Assembly (NCBI GenBank): GCA_020746105.1
Contig: CM036626.1
Coordinates: 10,806,001-10,870,000, forward strand
Direction: 5' to 3'
Length of the DNA: 64,000 nucleotides
Source: Trogon surrucura
Lineage: Eukaryota; Chordata; Aves; Trogoniformes; Trogonidae
Shown here: piece by piece, positions 33,991-46,900 of the stretch
Numbering within the stretch: the stretch's first letter is position 1
Layout of the letters: the number at the start of each line of letters is the position of its first letter
Notes under the pieces: generated by a model
Databases searched by the model: none
What the model was told of the DNA's origin: nothing
What the model saw: only the letters and a program-made list of their open reading frames with translations
Program-made: the position numbers and the translations under genes

Positions 33991-36900
33991 GAGAGATCTG
34001 GAAGGCTCAGCAGTGAGGAGAGCATTCTTGGGAAAAAACGAGTGATCAAAAGGCCTTATATCTTGGAGTTTGTCGGGTTTCCATCCAGATTGTGCAGTCT
34101 CACAGCTTGATGTGCCGGCAGCTCCCACAGTGGAGAGGTACCTTGGAACCAGGCAGGGATTGGCTTCAGTTACAACACAGGAACAAGGAGCTGGTTGCAC
34201 TCCTCACTTCTTCCCCTCGCTCTCCATCTTTATTACTTTGTCGAAGTACTTTCAGGTATAAGACTTATATTTTATAGGTCTGAAGCATGAGATTATTCAA
34301 TTTGCTTTATAGGCCCAGTTTGATAAATCCACTTGGAAGCCTGTGCTGTGGTAATTGAAACACACTGCTTGGGGAAGCAGGAAATTTCTGTACTGGGTTC
34401 AGCCTTCACTTCTGACCAGTGCTGGCTGGTTGCACGGGCAGAGTCAGTGAAACCTGAAGGGATTTATGGGGCAGGAGCTGCCTGGGGTCCCAAGTGGGTC
34501 TGGGTGAGCTGGGAAAGCTGCTGGGACAGAGCACTCTGAAAATGTTAATTCCTTGTTCCTCCTCTTGTTCTGATCTTTCCGACCCAACCAAGCCCCAAGG
34601 GCCATTTAACTGTTGAGGCCTAAATTGAAATTACAAATTATACTGAAAGCAAGAGGATAGCCAGGAGTTCAGCATGACCATGACTAGGACATTTTACATG
34701 CCTTCAGGAGCAGCATTTGATAATTCATCCCTGCCTGCGCTCAGCCAGCAGCAGCTGAATTTCTTAGCTGTTTCCAAATGAACTGGGGCTGGAAGCAGGA
34801 TCTCTGGGCTGAAAAAGCCACTTTGAAGGAATTACACACCTTCCAGCTGGAAGGGGTGAGGCATGGGGGAAACTCTCACCTTCACCAGAGTAGCAGTAGA
34901 AGACTGTGCTTTGAGGAAAGTTTCGATGCCTGAGGGTGGGTCTGAGGCAGGGAGAAGGGCTTGGTCATGAATCTCAGGTTCACAAGGCTTTTGGGAACCT
35001 CTCAGTCTCTCTCACACCTACTCCACTCTCCTTTTGGGGAATTTGAACCAAAGATTTGATCTCTATTAAAGGAGCATAGTGCCTCTGACAACGGGGACTT
35101 GGTACAGCAACCCAAAAAGCCATTCTCAGCCTCATGTTACAGATGTCCTTGATGCCCAGCTCTTCATCTGAAGTTTTCTAATTGCTCTTGGTTCCTGGCA
35201 TTGGATGAACCTACCTGTGGCAGACCAAGTTTCTTCCAGCTCAGTATTAGCTCTCAGAGAGGCAGCAGTCCCCAAAAGCACATGGTTTGAAAGCTCAAGT
35301 CACTTTTCCCATTTAAAGAAAGGCTTGTCTGCTGGTAAACCTCTCGTCAGGTATTGGTTTTATGATGCAGCAATGCTTGAGGCTCCAGGGAAAGCAGTTG
35401 AAACACCACAAGTGCAGGAACCTTGCAAACCTCTGGGTCACATCTCTGAGAGTACCTTGGCTAGAGGTTGCTGTGCTGTGTGTTGAATTGAGGTCTTTAA
35501 ACCAAATGTTGTTAGAAATTTCCTCTCACTGTTCTACAAAAAAATGTCAACGTTACACTGAAGGCAATATCGATCCTACATGACACCAAATATTTTGCAA
35601 AGCCTTGGAAAATGTTGGGAATGTTGGTTATTGTTTTATTGCTTGTAAGGTTTGGTTCTGGGTAAAAAAGATGCTAGTTCTTCCAAATGAAAAGTTGAAA
35701 AATATCACAGCCAGGTCTAGTAAAAACCTCACTAGATCAAACTGATTGGGTGTGAAGAGGCACCACTCTCTGGATTCCTGTCTGCCCTTAGGGCAAAAAG
35801 CTGAGCTCAGAAAGTGTGTTTTGAAGACAATTTTTGGGAGAGAACCCTGTCTGCTTGGTCCTTCCCACAGGCAGAGAGGACAACCTTTTCTGCTTGTTCC
35901 CTGCTGGCTGTGATTAAGGGAGATGGTATTAGATGTAGCTGGGATGTGTACCCTGTAGCCTTGCCTCCTAACTTTTCCGCCATGGCCAAGCTTTGCACAG
36001 CAGTCAGAGGAGGGGGTAAGACTTGTCAGCTCATTGTTTCTGTGGGAGAAGTTGTCCTTTTCCTCTTTTAGACTTCATCCCCCAGGGCTGTTAATACAGC
36101 GTTTCCCAAAAGGGCTAAATTTAAAGCAAATGGAAGTGTATTACGGTTTTGGCTCCAGTACGTAGAACTTTATAACACTCTGCCTTCATTTTTGCTTTCT
36201 TTCTCTGCGCAGAGTGTATATCACAGGCTGCCATTGTATTTAAATAATAAAGCAGAACCAGGATTATTTTGTACACTTTTTTTCTCCTCTCTGATCCCCC
36301 CATTGAAAAATGCATGGAAAGCAACAGATGTTTCGACTTTGTAGCTTGAACCTTCTCAGCTGTTTGAAGATTTGATGTAAAGTTCTTTGAACATCAGTTT
36401 CAGAGGAGACTCTCTTAGTAACAGTTGCCATGCAAAATTCATAATTAATGAAGATTTCAGGGTTATGGTGGGCTTAAAAAATGTTATTTCATTATTAGCG
36501 TTATTATTTTGTGCTACTATTAATTGGCTTGGAGGAGGGGCATCACCCAAATGGAAGAGCCACAACTGCACTTGGCATTGGGTTCAGGTGCCTCCTCCAG
36601 GCTGTGCAGCTCAGTGGTAGCCAAAAGGGCTCTCTGACTAGCCTTGGAGGGACATGGATGATTTAGGCAGGGGCTGCTGAAAGGCACCTGGTTACTAGTT
36701 GCTGGGGTTCAGGCACTTACCTGCTGCTCGATATCAAAGCGAGGAGCTGGTGTAACTCGGAGGACTGCGTTACCCTCTAGTGGCTGCAGCTTAAATAAGA
36801 CGAGGGAAACACGTTTCTTGCAGACGTGGTTGCAATTGTCAAATGTTCTTGTTCAGGGGTGCTGGCTGCTGGGTAAAGGGCAAGCCAGGAGGTCACAGTG

Positions 36901-39900
36901 GAGCAGACATCAATGCAAAGGGGAATACTGGGGCCCCAGGACGAGCATCTGCTGTAGAGTGATGCAGATGCCTGGGGTAGTCGTGGTGCAGTACCGGTCC
37001 CTGACTGCCAGCCCCAGGAGGGCTGTTTTTGGAAGTGCTTGCTGCTGAGGAGGCTGCGGCCAGGCTGCCTGGCACAGCATCATGCTGTTGTGGGTGCCAC
37101 ACCACGGCAACTCTTCAGAGTCATCTTTGGGATGTCTAAAGCAGATGGCAGCGTCACTGTAGGTAGTCAAGGAAAAACTGTGGCTTGGGGATGGGCTGTG
37201 GGTTTTCTTTTGGCTGTCTCACATCGTGACCCGACAGCTGCTCCGGATATCTCTGGCATGGGGTGATCCTGTTCTCTGTCATGTCAAGGAATGTGGCAGG
37301 ACCCTTGCTGAGCTGATCCTGGCTGTAGCATCCTGTTTAGCAATAACGGATATGACGCTGCCTGTGCTAGCCCAGATTTTAGGCAGCATAAATGAGATTT
37401 TTTTCCATTGGGTCCACCCACTGTTAATGCTCCAGGGACATTTGGACTCATAGCAAATTGACAATCCTCTGTTTTTAAGGCAGGACAGGAGTGACTTTAT
37501 GATGTACTTGGTGATAAACTCGATGGTACGCAGGCATGCATTGCACTGCTGAGGCTGACCATTCTTGGCATCCACTGGGAGAGGCAGCAGTGTCAGCAAT
37601 GGCCAGCGATTCTCTGCTGCCACCAGCAAGCCACCACTGGCTGCTGTGGCAGAGGCAGTCAAGTCATGCATTTAATTGGTGTCTATTGGATTTTTTTCCT
37701 GCAGCTATAGTTTGTGCTACTTATTGTGACATCCATGAGAAGCAGTCATTTGGGTTTGTTTGTGTGTCTGACTTGGAGGATTTCTCCACGCTGGCATCTG
37801 ACCCCTCCTCCCATCCTGATGGCTGTTTTTCTATCACTGGACTGAAATAAGAGAAGGCTTTTGGGTTGTGGGGTCGTGGGCTGGACAGGGTCAAAGGAGC
37901 AGACGAACGTGAGCACAGCCAGGCCAGCTGTCAGGGCAGCTGTCGGGACATGCCACTCTCCTTGCTGCTGATGCCCCAGGACGTTGTGGCAAGGCTGTCC
38001 TCCAGCACAAAGCTGCAGCCGGGCCTCTGTCATGTCACCATCATGTCACCACACACCCCAGCTGCTGGTTGAACTTCAGTGGCTGTGGGGACAGCGCAGA
38101 CAGACTGGGCAGTGGTAGCGCTGGGCAGTCTCGGGGGTAGCACACATCCATCTGCTCTTGTACTGTATTTTTGCCTTCAGATCTGTAACTCTGAAGCAGG
38201 TGGTGGCTTCTCCCTGTGGAGGTGAGCAGAGAGTGGGTGGAGTGTGGGTTCTCCTAACCTTCTCACACCTGTCATGTCTCCAGCCTGACCAAGGTTTCCT
38301 CTTGGATTTCCTCCTAGGGACTGTTAGCAATGTAGTCACTGCCTCTGAAAGGCAGGGACTCCAAACTGGCTGAGGCACAGAGAGAAAGAAAATGATGGAG
38401 AAGTGCTGAAATGCAGCCCTCTTGTGAAAGATGTGCATCTTGGCTGCAGTTTACACACTTGCAACGTGTCCTTTTTGCTGGATGGGGCAAAGTCTTGGAG
38501 GTTCTGGGCAGGACACATCGGTGCAGTATGAAAGTCTGTAACCTTCATCCCATGGTGAAGCTTCACAGCCCCAGGGTGTTGACTACTGTGATGCTGGACC
38601 TGACGGTCCCTCCTGAAGCTCAGGTTTCCATGCAGTCAGAGATGGCAGTGATGAGATGCCAGCAGATCTGTCCTCTGACCAGGGGAAAACTCCTATGCTG
38701 GTATTTCCAAAAGAAAGAGAGCAGAGAGGTTTGACCTGGAGACGTGTGTGCAGCTAGGGACAGGTCTTGGCTGTGCCTGGCTGTCTGGTAGCCCACTTGT
38801 TGGGGCTCTGGGCATTGAATTCACCCTGTTGTCCTTCAGGGAATACAATGCAATAGCTGATGACAGCATGCAGAGCTGTCAGACTTGGCCTGTCATCCCC
38901 AGCCAACACAACAGAAGCCTCCAGGGCTTGCTGCCCTCCGTTCCTGACCAGTGTGCTGGGCTGTGTGTGCATGTGAAGGCCATTACAGTAGCTGTCATCC
39001 TTCTGCTTCTTCCCAGAACAGCCAGTCAGCTCCTTGTGCAAATCTCTCCACCCTTTTTGTCTACCTGGGGACGAAGGGCATCTTACCCCCACCCTCTGGG
39101 CCTTCCTTTGTATTAATCTCAGCTGTGATGCTGGGGTCCAATACGAGCAGAAGGTACTGGTGGCAAGAGCCTTGGTGCAGTGAAGGTCAAAAGGGTTTCC
39201 TGCAGGAGCTCATCCCCCGTCCAGGCAATTTTTGGGGATGTCATGGATTAGCGATAGCTCCCAGAGAACAGTTTGAGTGAGGTGACTCTGATTTTGGGAA
39301 CAAGGAGTGGAGTGCAGCTGTTTTGAGTCGTGCTGTGTCACTTGCCTTGGGCCAAAGACTGCGCCCTGATGTATTTTTATATACTTATCCTTTTATTTAT
39401 TTTTATTTGTAGGTGTGTCAGGAGTACTATGAAGAAACACTTCTGCAAACCCAAAGGATACTGCAGCTGGGGCTCAGTCCGTGCAGGCACCTCCACCCAG
39501 TTATAATAAGAAGCCCCCACTCCTCCTTCAGCTCCTAACACTTTCTTTTTGGCCTCCACTTCTCAGGCAAGCTGAGCTTCATGGGGCCTCTTCCCCCTTG
39601 CAGAGCCAAGAGCGGTGTCTCTGGCACTGCCCCTTCTCACCTCCCCATCCCCTCGCCGACAACGGCCGACCTCGCTGAACCCCCTCTTGAATAAACCCGC
39701 TATGGCAGATGCGGCCTCGCAGCCCTGACGGGGCTCTGTGCTCGGCAGAGGGGAACGGCTCCGGACTCTAATCTGAGCAGACAGATTGAGGTCAAACACG
39801 CCCTTCGTGCAACAAGCAGAGAAGGGCAGGGGAAGGGGAGGGGGTGCATGTGCGGTGGGCAGCAAGGAGAGCCCCGTGGGGGTGAGGGATGGGACCCGGC

Positions 39901-40729
39901 AGCCTGGCCCACTCCTGTTCCCCCTCCCACGGGAGCTGCAGGAGGCTGGGGACAACAAGGGGTGGCAGGCAGGGAGGGGTGGCAGGCAGCCTGTGCAGCC
40001 AGGGCAGCCTGGCTTGTGCAAGTGTGAAGGAAGGGCTGGCTATGGGGCAGGATGGAGCTGCACTGGGCATGTTTCTACCTGCATCCCATGCAGTTTGCTT
40101 GGCTCTCCTCTGTTGCGGTTTAGGCTTCTGGGGCCCTGATGAAGCGGAGGACGGTGGAAAGGTGTGTCCTTCGGAGACAGAGGGGATAAGAGCCTGCTGC
40201 GCCTCACCTTGCTGGCACCCTTTGGAGTCACAGCTCTGGGGACTGACCTGCCTGCTCTTGTGCCAAGCTACGCACTCAGAGGAGTGGGAGGTTTCATTGC
40301 TAAACCTCTGTCAATCAGTCACTCTCGCTGCTCCCCTCCACCTCTGCCCAGTGGCATGTGGGTGCCTGCAGAAGAGCCACATTCCCCCCTGCAGAGCATC
40401 CTTCTGCCTCCTGCCCCAATTCCAGCGCCTGGGCTTCCCTCTTAGCTCAGACTCGCTGCCAAACTCAGCAGCACGAGATGAACAACAAGGAGCCAAGCAG
40501 CTGGAGGAGGATTAAATCCACTCAGGTTTGCTCTTTTGTGGTGCTCTGGCATTTGCATGCTATGTTATGGATCCTGCTCGCTGCCGGCAGGGCAGGGCTT
40601 GCAGTGCTGCTTAGTTCATGTCCAGATTTTGGTGTGGAGGTGTTCACTGGTATCATTAAGCAGATGGCACAAATAACATGGAGTACAAGAAGGGAGAAGG
40701 ATATTAAAAAATAAAATACATCACCCGCA

Positions 40730-40743
40730 CCCCCCCCCCCCCC
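40730..40743. repeat. C14 homopolymer
   Basis: Fourteen cytosines in a row occur after an A-rich stretch. The complementary G-run could form a quadruplex or interfere with sequencing. Confidence 0.93.
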
Positions 40744-40999
40744 ACCGAAATGGAGAGCCCTGGCTGAGCAGTGTCTTTTAGCAGTATCTGGTGGTGGTTG
40801 CAAGAAAACATGGTACACTGAGCTCATAAAAAAGACACTCAGGTGTTGGGATACCTGCATCTCTCAAACAGTGGCTGTTCCCCACAGCATGTGCAAAGGG
40901 ACGTGGTGTGTGTTAAGATGAGGTCTTTGCTCTCTGGGAACCACTGAGTGTGCTCATACCTTCTCATTTGTCTTAGGATGGAGTTGGCTCAGTTCTTTC

Positions 41000-43900
41000 A
41001 TTCCAGGTAAGCTTATGTTATTAAGAAAATCTTGAGTGTCTCTGAAAGCATCTGCTCCTAGCTGGTATTTCTTGGACATGTCTAAACTGTACAATACCCT
41101 GTGATGCCTGAGCTCTTTCCCCGCTTGCCAGAAGGGTCACAGAGGTGTGTGTTGCATGGCCAAAGTCGCCACTGGCTACCTGGTACCCTGCTCCTCATAC
41201 TTGACTGTCCAAAGGTGATGTCTCCATGGTGTGACAAGCTCAGGGAGAGGGACTGGGAGCTGCATGGCTCCGAGGGCTGCGCAGCTCTGATGCAAATCCT
41301 GTTAGTGGTGAAGAGGGATGAGAGGGAGAGAAGTGTGGAAAGAGAATCAGCTCCAGACAGAATATATGTATTTTTTTGCTGGCTCCCCGGGAGACTTTTG
41401 AGAGTCTCAGAGCAGCATTTCACATAGTTGCTCAAGTGGAACTGCTCTGAATAAATAGTTGCATTTCAGCAGTGGAGATTTAAAACCCAGGTCTTGGCAA
41501 TTTCTGGCTGCTGAAAATCCCTTGGTACTTTTCAGAGTAGTGGGTGTGTTAACCCCAGTACCTTGGCCAAACTCCCAGCTGGGAACCACCTCATAAAATC
41601 CCTTTCATACCCTTAGCAGGCACCATCTTAAAAATCTTTCCTCCTTTTTTACATTGTTTGTCCTAGCTGCCTCCCTGCTCTGGTAGGGCATAACTTTGAG
41701 CTGAGGTATGTTTTTAACTAGTTTATGTATTTTTAGTACCCATGTCATCCTTCCACTTCCATTACTTTTTCCCTTGTTTCGTAACTACAGCTGGGACAGT
41801 GACAACAGTCACATCTTCTTCAGCCAAATAAAAATCACGTACCTCTTCTTCCTGGGCCATCTCCCATCTGCTGGTTATCCTGGCAGACTTTCTTTGCATC
41901 TATTGCTGCTTTTTAGAGCAGATGACCAGTTTATGTTGTGAATTGGGTGATGCTCTCCTCTGCTGGAAATCCTCCCCTGTGTACCCCTTAGGATCAAACT
42001 TGCCTCTTTCGTGGCTGTATCTTACTAATCAGTCTGTAATTGCTTCCTACAAGAAGGGTCTTTCCAGTCATTTTCAACTTAAGAATTCCTCATGTGCAGT
42101 AGAAGTTCTTGAGAACTACATGACTTGCTTCAGGGATTGAGCCATCCTCCACCTTCCAGTGTAATATCCACATCATCTTCCTTGTTTTTCTCCTGGTTCT
42201 TGTGGGTTAGTTTAATTAAGATGAGCTCATTAGGGAAGCCATTAACTAGGGCAAGTCCCAAGACCTGTCTGCAGGGAACTCCACCTCCAACCTCCCTGCA
42301 GCTGGACTGTCCCCTTCCCTCCCAGTCCACAGCTGTCCCTCCACCAAATGCCAGTCATTGCCTGGGCTAAACTTCATCCTCTTTACCATAACAAAACACT
42401 TCTTATCATGTCAACACATTAAATTATTCATTAAATTGCATTTTTTCCTTTATCTAGAAGATCACTTATTAATATGATCAGTGAGACAAAAATGGAAACA
42501 ATCCCAAACAAGACAGCCTGGCATCTGTCACGTTTCATGGCCCTCCCCAGTCTTTGCTTCCTCCCTTGTGCACTGGGTTGGCAGATGCTCAGATTGCTTT
42601 TTCACCCTGTTTATTACAGGTGCTGCATTTCATGTTCTCCACTTTCTTGGTGGTGGATTTATTGAAGCCCTTGGTCTCAGTGCTGCCCATGGGGTAGTTT
42701 CTCCAGGAATCTGGACTGGGATCTACCTGGCCCCCTGACTTTCTCACAGGAAGATCTTGGATCTTCACTTCCATCTCAGCTGTGGTAAGTAGCTTTTCCA
42801 TATTGGTCACCCAGATAAGTACACAGATTTATAATTATTACCCTGTCCAGAGGTGCTGAGAAGGATTCATTTAGTCTTGGGACCTCACCTAGATTTTCTG
42901 TGAACTCTCTTCCCCAATCTCATATCACAGCACTGTCTGTTCTGTCTCTATTATCTTTGTGTTTGTATGGCCAGCGAGCCTTTCACTATTTGTTTTAATA
43001 TCCTTCCCCAGGTCTTACTCAGTTTGACTTCTGGCATTTCTCACTCCATCCCTTCTATTTCCCAGCCCCTAAAAACCTGCTGTCATTGCTGATTAATCAT
43101 TTCCTTTTCTACACGCTCTTCTTCTTCCTTTTATCCCTGTCACTCTACTCATTCCAGCAAGTTAGGAGCTGCTCAGGAGCATCCCCTTCAATATTTTTTC
43201 CATGTTTGGGATGCAGTCACCAGTGAGTGTTGCCTTTGGTTCAAAGATATTTGAACCTCCCTTTTATATCCAAGGCTGTGTTTGCCCTTTTGAAACCAGG
43301 AACCTTTAGGCAGCACTCTGCTGTTGTTTATCTGTCTGTTCTGTTTAAAATAAGAGAAAATAAAGCACGAGTTTTAAATAAATTGCTCTGTGCAAGGTTA
43401 TTTTCCAGTTCCAGCTCCTCACAGGGTTCTTATCACTCACCAATTTCGAGTCTAAAACACTATCATGTCTTGGTGATGCATCTATAGTCGGTGTTCAAGT
43501 TGCAGCTGGAATGTGTGAGCTTCTACTCTTGCAGAGTTTTTGTTTGGGAAGTTAGTCTCCCAGAAGGATTATTTTTCATAGTTTCTCTGTTAATAATGTT
43601 AACAGAAATCTCAGTGTCTGTCTAAACCCATCGCTGCTGCTCCAGAGAGGACTTTCAGCACTCTCCTAATAGAGCTACTTTTATTTTTTTTATACAAGTA
43701 GTGGTGGCCCCAAATGATCTTCTTTAATCCTGTCATATGTCTTCATCCATCACATTAGTGAAGGCGTTGCTGCCTTGCCACCTCCTCCTTCCCACCTTTC
43801 CTGAGGGACGCAGAGCCATTGGCACCAGGTTTGCTGCTCCTCCAGGTTTCTGTCACCTCTCTAGAACCCAGAGTCATGCCATGCACTGTTGTGCTGTCCC

Positions 43901-46900
43901 ACTTGGTATGTCCATCCCTCTGAACCACCTCCACCCTTTTCCCAAGGGACTCTGTGACAGAATGAGGGATGTGAACATAATTGCTGAACAAGTGCCCTGT
44001 ATAGTGGTGCATACTGCCCAGCTCTTTCCCTCAGTGTGACCTGTCCAGCCTAGATCTCTTTGGCTGTACAGCTTGCAAGACAGAGTATTTTTCTCCAGCC
44101 TTTTTGTAGATCAGGCTGTTGAGGCTGAATCACTGGAGCTGCCCATCCCACTAACAGCCCCAGCCCTGGCTCTGCCGCTCCGGTGCGGTCCTCTGATGAC
44201 CAGGAGTGGGGAGCCAGCAGCTCTTGCTGCGTGTACAGCCCCTGCTCACCCTCAGCAGCTGTGCAGAAACATGTTTTCCTCTGAACCTTTTCCATAATTA
44301 CCTTCTTTTTTTAGATTTTTTTTTTCCACTTTCTGTAGCATATTGTCCATGTCTTCTGGTTTCTGAGCCTCTTGGGACCCTCAGGAGAAAACATGAGCCG
44401 ATTTCTTCTGGAGAGGGAATGAGCAGCCTCCAACTTGCCAGCCTGGGTGGATTATCTTGTCCTCTTGGTTTTAATAAGCCGCACAAGATTAAAGAATGTT
44501 TATGGATTAGGCTGGTTGTTTTTTTTTTCCCTGAGTTTTAACTCAGCACATAATTGGAGGCAGAACAGAGGATTCTGGGTCCTCAAGCACCACTGCCTTT
44601 CACACTGGCATTGGCAGTAAACCTATTAGTGAATCTGGCTGGTGGATAGGGACCAAGGGGTTTGTGGCTTTGAAGGACTTACACGTTGTTAAATATTTTG
44701 CAGTGTTTAAACTGTTTACATGTGTTGTTTTCTCTGCCCCTCCCCCCCCGACTTCATCTTCAAGGTGTGCCTCACCACAAACCTGATTTTAAAAATACGT
44801 GCACTTATTAATTTATGACCTGTGGTCAGTGCTGTGGGAAGAGAGACCTGGTGGGAAAAGGGGCTTGTGCACGTGGCAGGGCAGTAATGAGATCAGGGAT
44901 GGGGGAGGCTCTGTGTTTGGACTCTGCTCCCGCTTTCGCTGAGACACTTGATCCTCAAGTGAATGAACATAGCACGTGACAGTGTCAGCTCTCCGGCAGC
45001 TTAATATTTCTGTGGATGATTGATAGCACAGCATACAGGACCTTTAGACATAAGGATGGGAAAGTTTAGACCACAAATATCCTGTGTTTTTGGCTGATAG
45101 CAGTGCCTAGAGGAGAGCAAGTACCCCTGATGTTCTCCTCCGCTTCCCAAAGCAGCAGTGACCATAGTCCGGGGCAGGCAGTCCAGATGTTCATCTCCAT
45201 AGGGTGCAAGGAAGGTCTGGGTTTGTTTCTTTCAGACCTTATAGTAACATACGCACAGATGCTCTTACCTGGTGTGTAACAAGTCCCAGCTCCCTCTTTT
45301 AATGCGGAAAAAAATGAAGTCAAAGGCAGATGCCACTTCCTTCTTATGGAGGAAGGATCAAGGCAAGGCTTTCCAGCACAGTGGGTGTCCTGTTGGCATT
45401 GCCTTCTGCGTGGTGCATGTGGCCAACACCTGGGCAGTGACAGCACAAGAGCAGCTCCCAGCTGGCGTCCTGGAGAGGTGTGGTTGGGCAGTGGTACCTT
45501 CAAAAGGGGCATCTGTGAGAGAGGGTATCTCCCTGCTCCTCCTGCTGCTCCAGCTGACCTCTTCTGGGGAGAAGGAGCCTGGCAGAACGTGGGCTGTGCA
45601 AGAGCACTGACCTGAAGTTATAGGAGTGTCCTGGACACCTGAGGTACCTGGCACAGCAGCTCTCAGGAGTGTGATGGAAATCCCACCATGCTGGAGTGGG
45701 TGAGGAGGGTCTCTGCACTGGGAACACCTGTTTGGGGGCCCCTGTTTCCTATTCTTCATATTTCACCTTCTAAATCACCACAGGGAGCTGGAAGGGTTGG
45801 GGAACAGGGAACAGACTTGTTGGCATCATCGCCCCCAAGGCTTCAGGGACTGACCCATGCTAATGCAGCACCCGGGCTCGCCAGTTCTCTGCCTCCCAGC
45901 CAGACGTGTTAACTATCCAAATGCTACTAAGGACAAGGAAGAATGGGACGAGAGGGAAGTGGTCTGTGTGCTCCGAGTCTTAATACTGGACCCTATGTAG
46001 GACAGAGCAGAACAGACCATTCTCACTATTCCTGCTCAGCAAATGCAACTTCAGTCTGTCGAAGGTGATCCAGCAGGGGAAGTAAGCATCCTCTATCCCT
46101 TCTGCTCCTGGCTAGAGACCACAGTGCTGGAAGGTTCAGGTACTGCCTTTTGCATTGCTAATCACATTTGCCTCAGCTAAAAAGGAAAAGATTTGAAAAA
46201 CAAGAGAAAGTGGAAGTGTTTTCTTGATTTTAAGCACCATTTGCATTTAGTGGTATTTTTTCTGTAGTCCTGCTGGAACCTTGCAAACAAGATTGATTTT
46301 GTCTCTTAACCCTTCACCCTCACTCCCATCAAAGAAAGAGATTTTGCTTCTCATAAGCCCCACAGTGCCCCAGTTTCCAGCATCCTCTGAATATGTAGTT
46401 TGTGACTAAGGAGGTATTCGTGTAGGGTTGTTGGTGGTGGCTCATCCAAGAGCTGAGCTCACCAGCCTGTTACTGCAAAGCTGTTCAGGAACATGGCAGC
46501 ACTGGACAAAGAGGGCTTATGGTTGAAGGGCTTCTCAAGGGAGTTTAAGAGCTTCTTGTAGAAAAAGCGCAATTAGTGCTGAGGCATCTGAGTTGTATTA
46601 TGACTCTTTTGACACACAGAAAGTCATATGGATCTTTCCAAAAGGATGTAAAAACAGAAAGACGGGTCATCATTGGGCCCTTCTGATCTCAGTGTGCATC
46701 CCATTAATGAAGTGAAAAAATGTTGCAGGAAAATCGTGAGTTGTTTCGTTGTGTGTGGGAAAAGATGGAAGGAGCAGGGGGAAAGTAAGCCTTTAAACGT
46801 AACGTTCATATGCCCATTTAGGATTTAATAAGAGAGTTACCACATCGTTGGTAAGTGACAGCTGGTTATTAGAACCATACGCTGAAGCTGTGGATCATCT

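Larger units (their letters stand above)
27166..41000. other. Intergenic sequence downstream of PLXNA1, first part
   Basis: No gene is supported. The stretch holds a poly-T run (28071-28095), CR1 remnants (28325-28375 and about 33780-33990), a poly-C run (40730-40743) and AT-rich islands near 29085-29330, 30480-30560, 32085-32200 and 36410-36530. The longest open frame (31291-31950) begins at TTG, not ATG, and shows no recognisable domain. Confidence 0.75.
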
